From assembly GCA_017961325.1 (NCBI GenBank), contig JAGCXM010000041.1, positions 1 through 36,883 of the forward strand: DNA of 36,883 nt, in the 5' to 3' direction. This document shows positions 25,152 to 34,700 of this stretch, piece after piece; within the stretch, counting starts at the first letter, position 1; every line of letters begins with the position of its first letter. Source of the DNA: a bacterium. Lineage in GTDB: Bacteria; UBP6; UBA1177. The notes beneath the pieces were generated by a model. The model made no database searches, was not told the origin of the DNA, and was given only the letters and a program-made list of their open reading frames with translations. The translations under genes were made by a program, and so were the position numbers.

Positions 25152-27489
25152 CATGCTGAAAATCGCGGCTGTAGAAGATGATTTTATTCTGACGACTTCG
25201 ATGCAGCGTTTTTCCGTCTGGGAAACCGACGGGGCTGACTGCTACTTTTCGTCATCCGGTCTGCAAAGGGCTTATTCATTTTTTATGAGTGAAGTCAGAG
25301 AGGGGACGAGTGTCGAATTTTTCTGCGTTTCGCATGACAGTGATGATGTCGTGGAAGAGCGTTCCGCCGCGGAAAGCGAGCCCGTGATCAAACAGAGACT
25401 CAATTTCATCCGCAGAAATGGGGTTAAAAAAAGCCGTTATTTTTTCGTGGTTTCGGATGATCCGCCGAAGACGAAATTTTCAGAACGCAGTGTCGATATC
25501 GGATATCACAAGAATCTTGTAGGCAGTTTCGATATGAAGTTCAGACGCCTTGAAACGGCTGACATAAAGCGGCTTTTGTATGATCTGATCTCTTTCGGCG
25601 GCGAGATGAAACTACATCCCGAAATGACGGTGCGTGAGGAACTTATTCAGCAGCAGTGTTCGGCGACTCCCGGATATTTCAAGGTAGGAAACGTTTTCTG
25701 CAAGGTTCTTTCGCTGAAATTTCTGCCGAAGGAGACGCATCCGTTTATGATTCCGCGTCTTCTTGACACTTTTTCAGGAAATTTCACTTTTTCTGTTTCG
25801 TTTTTCGTTCTTCCGCAGTCGCGCGAACTACTTTCGCTTGAGGCAAAGGAGCGTTTCTACATCGCTTCAAGCGGCAGAGGCGCGGCTCACAATGCGGAGG
25901 AATCGGATGATCTGATGAATCTGCTCACCGTTTCAAAGCACAAAATCGGGTTCTTGTCTGCAAAAATCGTCATTTCCGAAAATGCTCTTTCCGTTCTCGA
26001 AAAGCGTTCGTCCGACATTAGGAATCTGATGAAAAACGAAGGATTTTTCTTTGAAGAGGAGACCTGGGGGCATGATCTGGAGTTTTTCAATTCGCTTCCT
26101 TCGCTTATGGGCGGTTCGGAGCGTCAGCACAGGGTAATAAGTCCCAATTTTGTCGATATGATTCCGGCCGCGCGTCACGGTCACGGTAATTCTGACGGAC
26201 GTTTTCCGCTGTTTTTACGAAACCGTTTCAACGAAATTTACGGTTTCGACGCCGGTTCTTCAAGGCGGAACAACAAAAACGGCTCGATTTTCGGCTGCTC
26301 GGGAAGCGGAAAGTCGGTAACGGTTAATACTTTGATCGCTCACACCTTTTTTCCGAATATCAGGGCGAGCAGGGACTTCCCGGGGCGCATCTTCATTGTC
26401 GATTTCGCCGGAGCCGAAAATTCAAGCTATCTCAAAATGGTGAAACTTTACGGCGGGGTCTTCGTTCCGATAGATTCAAGCGGAAAAGTCGTTCTGAACC
26501 CGTTTCCGAAGCGCGATGAGGTTTTTAAAAACGGAGAGTGGAATGGTTCCGTTCTGAATTTTCTGAACATCACGATGGATCTGATTCTTGAAATACGTGA
26601 AAAGAATATGAACGCCGATCTTTTCCGGAACATCGTTTCAAAGGCCATACGGAACATGTACCTTGCCGAATCTGAACCTGTTTTGTCTGATCTGATTGAT
26701 TTTATTGAAGATTCTGATAATTCAAAAGTAGAAATAATAAAAAAGCTGCTCGCCGGTTTTATAGAAGATCCGGTTTCAAAAATCATAAACGGAAAATCGA
26801 CTGTCAGCTACGGGAAAGAACCTTTCATAATCTACGATCTTCAGGGAATCGGCGGACTTAACGGCAAGTTGAAGGAACTTCTGACTTTTATAGTGATTCA
26901 GGAGGCGAAAAAAAGCGCCTTTGAAATAACGAACAGCTTCATAATTTTCGACGAGGCGGCACAGCTCATCAGAGATCCGCGACTTTCCGATCTGATCGAG
27001 GAACTTTTCTCGACGGCGCGGAAATACAACACCGGAGTCTGGACGGTTACGCAGAATTTTCTAAGTTTCAAGGAGGCGTCGCTTTCTTCAAAAATCAAAA
27101 TCAACACTACGACGACGATTTTTCTGAGCCATGCAAACGACGAAGAGGCTAAACGGGTGATTGCGGAGGATTTCGGCTTCACGAATTACGAAAAAAGCGC
27201 TTTTGAAAGTCTGAAAACAGTGAAATGTGAATATTCTACTGCCCTTTTCAGGACTCAGATCGCCGATTCCACCGAATCCGAGGTTGTTAAAATCGAGCTT
27301 TCGCCTTTTGATTATGCCATTGCGACAAGCGATAAGGAGGAGAACCGCCTGCTTGCCGCGTTTGCGGAAAAACTCGGGGTTTCCCTTGCCGATGCCTGTG
27401 CCGAAGCGGCTCTGCTTGCACTGAAAAATGATGTTTTCGTAATGACCGCGGTCAAAGATTTTTTGAAAGGGAGAAAACATGAATTTTAA
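25135..27489 (+). CDS. virB4: VirB4-type T4SS ATPase
   Basis: A 784-residue ATPase that powers pilus biogenesis and substrate transfer at the inner-membrane face. The N-terminal half is the CagE/TrbE/VirB family domain. The C-terminal RecA-like domain has Walker A GCSGSGKS (387-394) and Walker B FIIFDEAAQL (D606, E607), followed by TARKYNTGVWTVTQN as in other VirB4 proteins. Start GTG at 25135 has GGAG seven bases upstream; an ATG 18 bases later lacks a ribosome site. It is the most reliable marker of the cluster and the only ATPase of this system in the window, because no VirB11 or VirD4 is present. It overlaps the next gene by 11 bases. Confidence 0.95.
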   Translation: MKSIFDMLKIAAVEDDFILTTSMQRFSVWETDGADCYFSSSGLQRAYSFFMSEVREGTSVEFFCVSHDSDDVVEERSAAESEPVIKQRLNFIRRNGVKKSRYFFVVSDDPPKTKFSERSVDIGYHKNLVGSFDMKFRRLETADIKRLLYDLISFGGEMKLHPEMTVREELIQQQCSATPGYFKVGNVFCKVLSLKFLPKETHPFMIPRLLDTFSGNFTFSVSFFVLPQSRELLSLEAKERFYIASSGRGAAHNAEESDDLMNLLTVSKHKIGFLSAKIVISENALSVLEKRSSDIRNLMKNEGFFFEEETWGHDLEFFNSLPSLMGGSERQHRVISPNFVDMIPAARHGHGNSDGRFPLFLRNRFNEIYGFDAGSSRRNNKNGSIFGCSGSGKSVTVNTLIAHTFFPNIRASRDFPGRIFIVDFAGAENSSYLKMVKLYGGVFVPIDSSGKVVLNPFPKRDEVFKNGEWNGSVLNFLNITMDLILEIREKNMNADLFRNIVSKAIRNMYLAESEPVLSDLIDFIEDSDNSKVEIIKKLLAGFIEDPVSKIINGKSTVSYGKEPFIIYDLQGIGGLNGKLKELLTFIVIQEAKKSAFEITNSFIIFDEAAQLIRDPRLSDLIEELFSTARKYNTGVWTVTQNFLSFKEASLSSKIKINTTTTIFLSHANDEEAKRVIAEDFGFTNYEKSAFESLKTVKCEYSTALFRTQIADSTESEVVKIELSPFDYAIATSDKEENRLLAAFAEKLGVSLADACAEAALLALKNDVFVMTAVKDFLKGRKHEF

Positions 27490-28372
27490 TATCTGCTACA
27501 ACCCGAAGACCCTTCTTGAATCGGCAGGTGCAGGCTGGCTTTGGGAAGCAGTCTTCATAGTTATTGCAATAGGTCTGACCATAAGTTTTGTAGTTGAAAT
27601 TTTTAAAATTCAAAAATCGGAGAAACCTGATTTCTGGGGAGTTGCATGGAAAAGCATGCTGATTGTGGTTTTATATCGCTATCTTCCTGATTTTATTGAA
27701 AAAACTATGGAAATAACTTCTGGCTTCCCCGTTGTCGCTGAACTTGACGAAGAGTTTTTCAAAGCGTTTTCACTCTACGCCTCAAATCTTCTGATGATTA
27801 CGGAAGTTCCGTTCTCAGCTGCTGAATCATGTCCGGTTTTTTCAAATCCGGCACTGACGGACGCCGAGACAGCGTTTCTTACAGCGTTTTATTTCCAGTA
27901 TTTTTTTAAGCTGTCCGTTTTTCTTCTCATGCTTTTTGTCTGGGTCGCTAAAGAGGTCGTTTTTTCATTCGGCTGGGGGACTTTAATCTCTTTGAATATG
28001 GTCGGTCTCTGTTTTGCGCTTGTTTTTCCAGCCTTTCCGAATCAGGGTTTTGCCTCGGTTGGGAGTTTCTTTCGTTCTGTTGCTGTATTTGCCCTATGGC
28101 CTGTGCTTTATTCGGTTTTTCTCTTCATCACCGGTAAGGCACAGGTCGAAATTATGAAACTGGCTCAGGAACTCTGTGTTTGTCCGCATACTTTCAGAAT
28201 CGGAAAAGAGACTGTTATCGTCATTTCTGGACTTATTTTCAACGGGCTCGGCATTGCCGGAATCCCTTTTTTTGCCTCAAAAACAGTGGGTTCCGAGCAA
28301 ATCAGAAGCGCGGCGGTTAACATAAAAAATATAGTTTTAACGCAGATTGACAGTTACAGGGTTAAAAAATGA
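27479..28372 (+). CDS. VirB6/TrbL-like polytopic T4SS protein
   Basis: A 297-residue protein with about six membrane helices and a central periplasmic loop (roughly 75-130, with a Cys in ESCPVF). The C-terminal part includes CVCPHTFRIG and a hydrophobic segment FNGLGIAGIPFFASKTVG. Length, topology and the place directly after virB4 and before virB8 point to VirB6, the inner-membrane channel component. Sequence conservation in this family is poor, so the call rests mainly on context. AGGGAG precedes the ATG; it overlaps both neighbours. Confidence 0.7.
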   Translation: MNFNICYNPKTLLESAGAGWLWEAVFIVIAIGLTISFVVEIFKIQKSEKPDFWGVAWKSMLIVVLYRYLPDFIEKTMEITSGFPVVAELDEEFFKAFSLYASNLLMITEVPFSAAESCPVFSNPALTDAETAFLTAFYFQYFFKLSVFLLMLFVWVAKEVVFSFGWGTLISLNMVGLCFALVFPAFPNQGFASVGSFFRSVAVFALWPVLYSVFLFITGKAQVEIMKLAQELCVCPHTFRIGKETVIVISGLIFNGLGIAGIPFFASKTVGSEQIRSAAVNIKNIVLTQIDSYRVKK

Positions 28373-29106
28373 AAAGAGTGAACGAAAACCGTTTTTTTGA
28401 GACTCTGAAGTTTCACGATATCGAGAAAATAAGGAAATTTTCGAGGATTTTGGCGCTTGTTTTTTGTGTGATGATGTTTCTTCTGACTTTGAGTGCTCTT
28501 TTTTTCGCATGGTCGCTTGCCGTAAAGCCTACGCCGGTGATCGCATTTGACAAAGACGGCAGACGGATGGTTTTTTCAGAGGCTGAAACGCTCGAATTAT
28601 CCACGAACGAAGTGCGTATACATCGTTTTCTTAGTGATTTTATCAATAAATTCGACGGTATAAGTCCGAATATCGATGAAGATTTGAAGGAGGCCTACAA
28701 CATGCTGACGCCGAAATTCAGGCAGATTCTGCTTGATAGATCGGTTCATAATGAAAAAATCGACACATGGAAAAACAAGAATTTCGAGACAAAATTCAAA
28801 ATCACGAAGCTTAAAATCGTAAAGGGGAGTTTTCTTGTCGGGTCTTCGGTGACCATCGAAGGTTTGGGCGAAACTACTTTCGGAAACGCCGTCGATTATT
28901 CCGGTGAAAGTGAGAAAAAAACGACTCTGGTGTGGTTTTCGGCGCTTCTGATTGTTGTTCCGGTAACGCTTGAACTATCTCCGGACGGGCTTCTCGTCGA
29001 TTTTTATGCCGGAAAAAGTTTTGAGGATTTCAGAGCACTCAGGGCATATCTGACTGAAAACAGCAAGGAGTATCTGCTGGAAAACGAAAAAGAGCAGGTC
29101 GAATGA
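28369..29106 (+). CDS. VirB8/TrbF-like T4SS protein
   Basis: A 245-residue bitopic protein: cytoplasmic N-terminus (1-26), one membrane helix (about 27-51), and a periplasmic NTF2-like domain with VirB8 features (LSDFINKF, YNMLTPKFRQILLDRS, a KKTTLVWFSALLIVV strand near the end). VirB8 links the inner-membrane complex with VirB9 and VirB10. It overlaps by ATGA at both ends with the virB6 and virB9 genes. Confidence 0.8.
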   Translation: MKRVNENRFFETLKFHDIEKIRKFSRILALVFCVMMFLLTLSALFFAWSLAVKPTPVIAFDKDGRRMVFSEAETLELSTNEVRIHRFLSDFINKFDGISPNIDEDLKEAYNMLTPKFRQILLDRSVHNEKIDTWKNKNFETKFKITKLKIVKGSFLVGSSVTIEGLGETTFGNAVDYSGESEKKTTLVWFSALLIVVPVTLELSPDGLLVDFYAGKSFEDFRALRAYLTENSKEYLLENEKEQVE

Positions 29107-30050
29107 GAAAATATTTGATTTTACTAATATTCTTGTGCGGTTTTACTGCATTCGGCAGAAATTTCCTGAACGAAAAAGATAAGTCGAAATTTATTCCGAT
29201 TACAGAAAAAGTCGCCGTTATCACGATTCAGAACAGCGACACCGTGATTTACCGGACAGTAAACATCGCGCTTGGCGAGGTTTTCGTATTTGAATTTCCC
29301 GAAAACATTTCGCTAACAGAAACTCCGACGGTGGGGGATGCCGGACTTCTCAAAATCGAAGTCGAAACAGATCCTCTGAAGATGAAAGTGTGGGGACTTA
29401 TGTTTGACGAGGCGAGCGAAGAGTCTCTGATGTACGGAATCAGCTCGAATGTCCAGTTCAAGATAAATTCGGGGCAGACTTTTATCTTCAATTTCGTGAT
29501 ACGGCCCTCAGAGGAAGCGAGCAACCGCATCATTTTTTCATATCCGGAGTGGGAAACCTCAAACAAGGCGGTCAACAGACATCTTGAAATGCTCAGAAAA
29601 GAACTCGAGGAAAAATACGAAAAGCGGATGAAGGAAATCGAAAAAGAGGTTGACAAAAGCATGATAGGAATGATGGCGAAGTCTTTCAGCGAATTTTTCC
29701 AGTGCAGCAGCTATTCCGCGAGAACTGAGGAAAATCTCGTCTTTTTAAGGAGCGACCGTATCTGCAAAATAGGGAAGGAGGCTTTGATAACCCTCAATTT
29801 TTCGGTAAAGAACCGTTACAGACAGCGTTTTCACATTGATTCGGTAAAGGTTTATTCGACGAAGGGCGGAAAAGTCGAAATCGACAACGCGCAGTATCAC
29901 ATCGATAAATTTTCAATGCAGTTCGACGAAATCGTGAACGGAGGAATCGCCTTTAAAATAAGCGACGACGACTATTCGCGGGAATACATAATTGAAGTAA
30001 ACGAAAGTGCCGGGAAGAAGCGCAGACTTGAACTGAAGGTGTCGTTCTGA
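29103..30050 (+). CDS. VirB9/TrbG-like T4SS outer-membrane core protein
   Basis: A 315-residue exported protein (signal MRKYLILLIFLCGFTAFG). Its two predicted beta-rich lobes are separated by a charged helical stretch (about 160-190, LEMLRKELEEKYEKRMKEIEKEV), an unusual coiled-coil insertion. The N-terminal lobe matches VirB9 expectations: AVITIQNSDTVIYRTVNIALGEVFVFEFPE. The C-terminal lobe would bind VirB10 and, in classical systems, VirB7. Place between VirB8 and VirB10 supports the call. ATGA and TGATG overlaps join it to its neighbours. Confidence 0.78.
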   Translation: MRKYLILLIFLCGFTAFGRNFLNEKDKSKFIPITEKVAVITIQNSDTVIYRTVNIALGEVFVFEFPENISLTETPTVGDAGLLKIEVETDPLKMKVWGLMFDEASEESLMYGISSNVQFKINSGQTFIFNFVIRPSEEASNRIIFSYPEWETSNKAVNRHLEMLRKELEEKYEKRMKEIEKEVDKSMIGMMAKSFSEFFQCSSYSARTEENLVFLRSDRICKIGKEALITLNFSVKNRYRQRFHIDSVKVYSTKGGKVEIDNAQYHIDKFSMQFDEIVNGGIAFKISDDDYSREYIIEVNESAGKKRRLELKVSF

Positions 30051-31102
30051 TGGAAGAAAAAAGAAAAAAATCGCCTTTGGAACTTCTGGCGGAAAGCGGA
30101 GTTGAAAAAGAGCGTTTTTCCGAAAATACAGACAGAATTCCTGAAATTCAAGATGTTACCAAAAGAAAGGCACTATTTTTCACACTTCTTTTCACAATGA
30201 TTTTCTTAGCTGCCATTTTTAGTGTTTTCTTATTTTCAGGCAGCAGAAAAGAGAAGGACAATTCTCCGGAATCCTTGAAAATAAGCGATTTCAGCGAATT
30301 TGCCCGCGGAAGACTCAGCGGAAACATCAAGTCGGCGATGAACATTCCGAAAATAAAAGGAAATATTGTTCCGCCTGAAAAGAACGGCGGAAAAGTTGCC
30401 GAGATTGCTAAAAAAAGCGGCGGATCGTCGAAACACAGAAATAAAAACGAAGAAAAGGACAGGGAGATTCTCGAAAATTATGCCAAACTCAGCGATGCTG
30501 CGGCTTATTCCCCTGCTTCGGCAGGACGCAAAAGGCGGTTCGTTCCTGGCGGAAACGGAAAAAGCGGCGGTGTTTTTCTGAAAAACGGTGAAAAACACAG
30601 AAACGGCGATAAAATTTTCAAACTGCACGACATCAAAATCAAGGTAAAGCTCGATTTTTCAATACGCTCGACGGCACAGTCAACCGTTGTCGCCACGGTT
30701 GTCGAAGAAATTGAGGAAATCCCGAAAGGGGCGAAATTCTACGGAACGGCTAAAAGTTTCATCAACAAGCGGACCCAGCTCGCCTTCTCAAAACTGATCA
30801 TCGGTGGCGAAGAGTTTTCCGTAAAAGGTTTCGCCGTTTCGGGCAAGGATCCGGGAATTGAATCTGAAGTCACCGATATTTCAGGAGAAAACGTGAAATC
30901 CGAAGTCAAACAGGGAATGACGAAAACAGTCGGTGCCGTGATAACCGGTCTTGCCGGAAGTGTCGGAAGCACCGCAGGAATTGCGGCAGGCAATACCGTC
31001 AATCCGGCCGCATCGGAATTGGAGAAACAGGAGGAAACGAACAAGATGAGGCAGGAATACAGAGTTCCTGCAGGAACGGCGTTTTTTGTTTATCTTGAAT
31101 AG
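30050..31102 (+). CDS. VirB10/TrbI-like T4SS scaffold protein
   Basis: A 350-residue protein with a cytoplasmic N-terminus, one membrane helix (about 40-60), a Lys/Gly-rich periplasmic linker (70-185) and a C-terminal TrbI/VirB10 beta-barrel. The typical motifs are LDFSIRSTAQSTVVATVVEE, IPKGAKFYGTAKS, NKRTQLAFSKLIIGG and the closing VPAGTAFFVYLE. VirB10 spans both membranes and gates the outer pore. Residues about 285-325 (GAVITGLAGSVGSTAGIAAG) are hydrophobic and small, and probably correspond to the antenna that crosses the outer membrane. Start ATG shares its A with the virB9 stop (TGATG). Confidence 0.88.
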   Translation: MEEKRKKSPLELLAESGVEKERFSENTDRIPEIQDVTKRKALFFTLLFTMIFLAAIFSVFLFSGSRKEKDNSPESLKISDFSEFARGRLSGNIKSAMNIPKIKGNIVPPEKNGGKVAEIAKKSGGSSKHRNKNEEKDREILENYAKLSDAAAYSPASAGRKRRFVPGGNGKSGGVFLKNGEKHRNGDKIFKLHDIKIKVKLDFSIRSTAQSTVVATVVEEIEEIPKGAKFYGTAKSFINKRTQLAFSKLIIGGEEFSVKGFAVSGKDPGIESEVTDISGENVKSEVKQGMTKTVGAVITGLAGSVGSTAGIAAGNTVNPAASELEKQEETNKMRQEYRVPAGTAFFVYLE

Positions 31103-31103
31103 C

Positions 31104-31730
31104 ATGAAAAAAGTTGTTCTGCTGATTTTATTATTGTTTTTGCTTGATGTCTATGCCGAAGAAGGAGAAATCCAGATAAATATCGGCGGCGGCGGATTTT
31201 TTCCGTTTTCTTTAAAAACAGACGACAGGACGACCGTCGTCTATGCGAGCTGGAATGCCGGAATAAATTTCTTTTTCGGTCTGAGCGACAACTTTGACAT
31301 CGGTATTCAGCCTTCGTTTACTCGGGTAGGGGACACTTCGAGAGATTCCGAATTTCTGGAAGTCCGCGGCAGAGAGTATTTTGACTATTGGCGCATTCAG
31401 GCTCTGCTTCTTGTACGGTACAACATTTTTGCCGGTACGTTTTTCTCTCCTCACCTGATTGCTGGCGGCGGCTTCAAAGTCGAAACTTTTTCAAATCTGG
31501 AATTTATTTCTGAAAAAGGAATGCGTATCGCAACTTACAAAAAGGATGATTACGCAAGTATAAACGGCGTCGTCGCCGGCGGAATCGATCTGCAGTTCAG
31601 GGTTTGGAAGTGGGTGATGCTTTCGACCCAGCTTCTTTACAAGTGGTCTCCGCATGACCATTCATTGGATTTGTTCGGTTTTTTCGGTGCGACATTCTTC
31701 ATAAATTACTACACATGGGGGAAAGTATGA
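31104..31730 (+). CDS. Small outer-membrane beta-barrel protein of the T4SS operon
   Basis: A 208-residue exported protein (signal MKKVVLLILLLFLLDVYA). The mature part alternates strand-like segments with turns in the manner of 8-stranded OmpA/OmpW-type barrels: ASWNAGINFFFGLSDNFDIGIQPSF, IQALLLVRYNIF, FFSPHLIAGGGFKV, FRVWKWVMLSTQLLYKW and a C-terminal FGATFFINYYTW. The ATG at 31104 comes directly after the virB10 stop; the longer TTG reading gives no signal peptide. It ends in an ATGA overlap with the giant lipoprotein gene. No homologue exists in the standard VirB set, so it is a system-specific accessory. Confidence 0.75.
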   Translation: MKKVVLLILLLFLLDVYAEEGEIQINIGGGGFFPFSLKTDDRTTVVYASWNAGINFFFGLSDNFDIGIQPSFTRVGDTSRDSEFLEVRGREYFDYWRIQALLLVRYNIFAGTFFSPHLIAGGGFKVETFSNLEFISEKGMRIATYKKDDYASINGVVAGGIDLQFRVWKWVMLSTQLLYKWSPHDHSLDLFGFFGATFFINYYTWGKV

Positions 31731-34700
31731 AAAGAATCAAGATGCTCTCTGTTTTACTCCTGATTTTTTGCGGTGTCGTTTCGTGTGGCGGAAAACGACC
31801 GTACAACGGGACTCTCGAATTTGACATTACGCTCAAGACGATTCAGAAAAATGCCGAAGTCAGTGTTTTAAGCGGAAAAACGGTGATTGCAGCGGGCAAA
31901 ACCGATGAAGAAGGCGAATGCAGATTCGATTCGGTACGTAATATAGGCGATCTGGTTATCAAAATATGCGGAGGAACGGTCGATTTAGTCTCGTCGGATG
32001 AGGCTGTTGCATGGAACGGATGCATGGAGAAAGGCGTTAAAACCGGAGAAAGCGGTGAAATTAAGGCTACAGTCGATTTTCTTTCGGCTTTTATTGAAAA
32101 ATATGAGTCGGAAACTTCTGAAAGCGAGTGGTTCGGCTATCTCGATATTTCCGCTGATGCTTACCCCGAGCTGCAGAGCAGCCTGACGGATGCTACCAGG
32201 CGCTGGCTTTGGATCCAAAGTCTGGCGAAAATAGCGGAAAGCGTTTCAAAGGCGAACGGAACTGTTCCGGAAACGCAGTTCTCCACCGAAAACCTCCTGA
32301 ATCTTCTGTTTGACGATCTGACTGACGACAACGTGATAAACGGCTCGACTTCAGCAAAATTCGGAACTTTGCCGGTGAATGCCGCCGTTTTAAAAGTTTT
32401 TGCCGCCGATTTCGTCGGTAAGGTGAGCGACAGATTTTCCGAAGCTGAACTTAAAGAGTGGAGCGACAAGCTGAGAAACAGTGAGGCCGCTTTTTTAGGC
32501 GGAGAAAATTCTGGAGCAGGCGGCGTGGAAATCACGATAACCGCATATCCGGAGGGGATGGAAGGTGCAGACCCGGAATATTTCAGCGGGAATGTCGCTG
32601 TAAAGGCTTTTGCGGAACCAGAAAAATCGGTCGTTTCCCTGAACTGTTCAGCAAACGGTGAGAAAATTACTGATACGGATGAAAAAACCGCATTTTTCAA
32701 AGGAACTTTTTCAACTTCGGAAATAAAGTCGGGAGTCGTTGTAATCAGTTGTGACGCAAGTGACGGAATTGATATAAAAACAGAAGAAAAATCAATACTT
32801 GTCGATAATAATGCTCCTTTGCTGAAAGCCGTTTTTTATGAATCGGGAACAAATATCGTTACCGGAACGGAAGAAAATCCGGCGAAAGGCAAAGTCGATT
32901 TGAAAGTTTCGGCAGCTCACGAAAAGTATGCTGTTGACGGAGTTTCCTGCTCCATTGAAAATTATTCGATTGTAAACACGGCTACCGCCAGTTATCAGTA
33001 TAACGCCGAGGTAAATACGGCTGAGCTTCCGGAGTGGAAAAATATTCTGCACTGTAATGCAACGATGAACAACAATAAGTTCAGCGCCGATTTCGACTTT
33101 TATGTCAGAAACAGCGTTTCAGTTGCCGTAAAACCTTTTATTGCAAATGCTTTGGGAAGTGTGAAAAGCGTCGATGTCGACTGCGGAAACGATTTCAAAA
33201 GACATTATGCCGGATTGCAGAAAGTGGAGCTGAAACGCGGCCAAATATGCGTCGTTTCCGTTTCAGGCGGACAGTTCGAATCGGTGACCCTGTCGGCTGA
33301 CAGCAAGGATCTGCGTGAATTTAACGGCACTCTTTCGGCTGTCGTCATTCCGGAATCTGATGCCGATATTGTCGTCACTCCGATTACGACGATAGATGAA
33401 ATCGTCTATTCAAGCCGCATTGCCGCCGGAGCCGGCGAAAACGAAACTTTCAAAAAATCAAAAGAGAGTATGCTTAACCATTTCAGCAATTCATTCAAGT
33501 GGAGTGACGAACCGAAAAACACGAAAAGCATGGATAACAGCACGAAATATTTCATTCTTCTCGCCGGGCTGGAAAATCTTTCCTACTTCCTTGAAATGCA
33601 GATAGATTCAGAACACGGAGCCTACAACATCGGCAGTATTCTCGGACTTTTGCGTGACGATTATTCCGATCTGACTTTCGACGGAAAGAAAAACAATTCG
33701 AAACTCGTTTTCGGAACCGAAAACACCTTCGAACTTGATTCCAACTTCTTTCGTTACTACTATGCGACTGCGGTAAAGCGCTTTCTTCTCAGCAGTTTCA
33801 ACAAAACAAACATTACTAATATCGGTTCGATTCTGAATCAGATTTCAATGAATTCCGATCAGTTTCTTTTTCCGGCGGAATCAGAAGCCATAGCCATCGA
33901 TTCTGATGGACCGGTTATTGAAATTTCGGGTTTTCAGAATCTTTTGCAATATGTTCCGGAGGAGGAAAGAGATTCTTCTGATGTCGTAGGCGAATTGGGA
34001 TTTTATCTTCCTTTAGGCGGGGAAATTCAATATAAGGCCGGCAAATACCCGTATTTTGCAAAAGCTTTTGTTCTCAATTTCACTTTGAAACCTAACAACG
34101 GCAATTTTATTGATTTGAACTCGTTGGAAATCAGCGGAAACGACAGTGCAAAATTTGAATATACGAGACTTGTTCCCGCAGAAATTCATGGTGACGGTTT
34201 TACAAACAGGGAGACTTCTTTTTCATATCTTGTCGAATACGACGATTCGGATAGGGCGGGCAAGGAAAAGGAGGTCGGTTTCACCGTTTCGGCAGAAGAT
34301 GTCGCTTTTAACGGAAGTTCTGCCGCAGTTAAAACTTTTCTTGATTCGCAGGCTCCGGTTTTTAAGTTTTCGCTTCCTGAAAATATGCTTACAAACGGAC
34401 ACGACGGATTCAAAATCGAATCGGAAATTTCCGACAACGCGCTTTCGGAAGTCGAATACTGTCTGGAAAAAATCAACGTTAATGAGGAGGAATCAGGCGG
34501 TGAAGTTGCGGTAAAAACAACAATAAAATGTTCAACCGACACATTTTCGGAACCTAAAAAGAACGAGAGCAGAGTTATTGACGCCGTGCAGATTGCGGAA
34601 AATGTTCATGAGGCCGTTGAAGATGGTATTATATCCGGAACTGACGGGAAATATGCTCTCAGAATCACGGCGACAGACAAGGCTGGCAACAGACGGACCG

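Noticed and set aside
25135-27489. Conjugative or integrative element
   Set aside because: No relaxase, coupling protein, integrase or attachment repeats are visible in the window; the VirB set alone does not define a mobile element.
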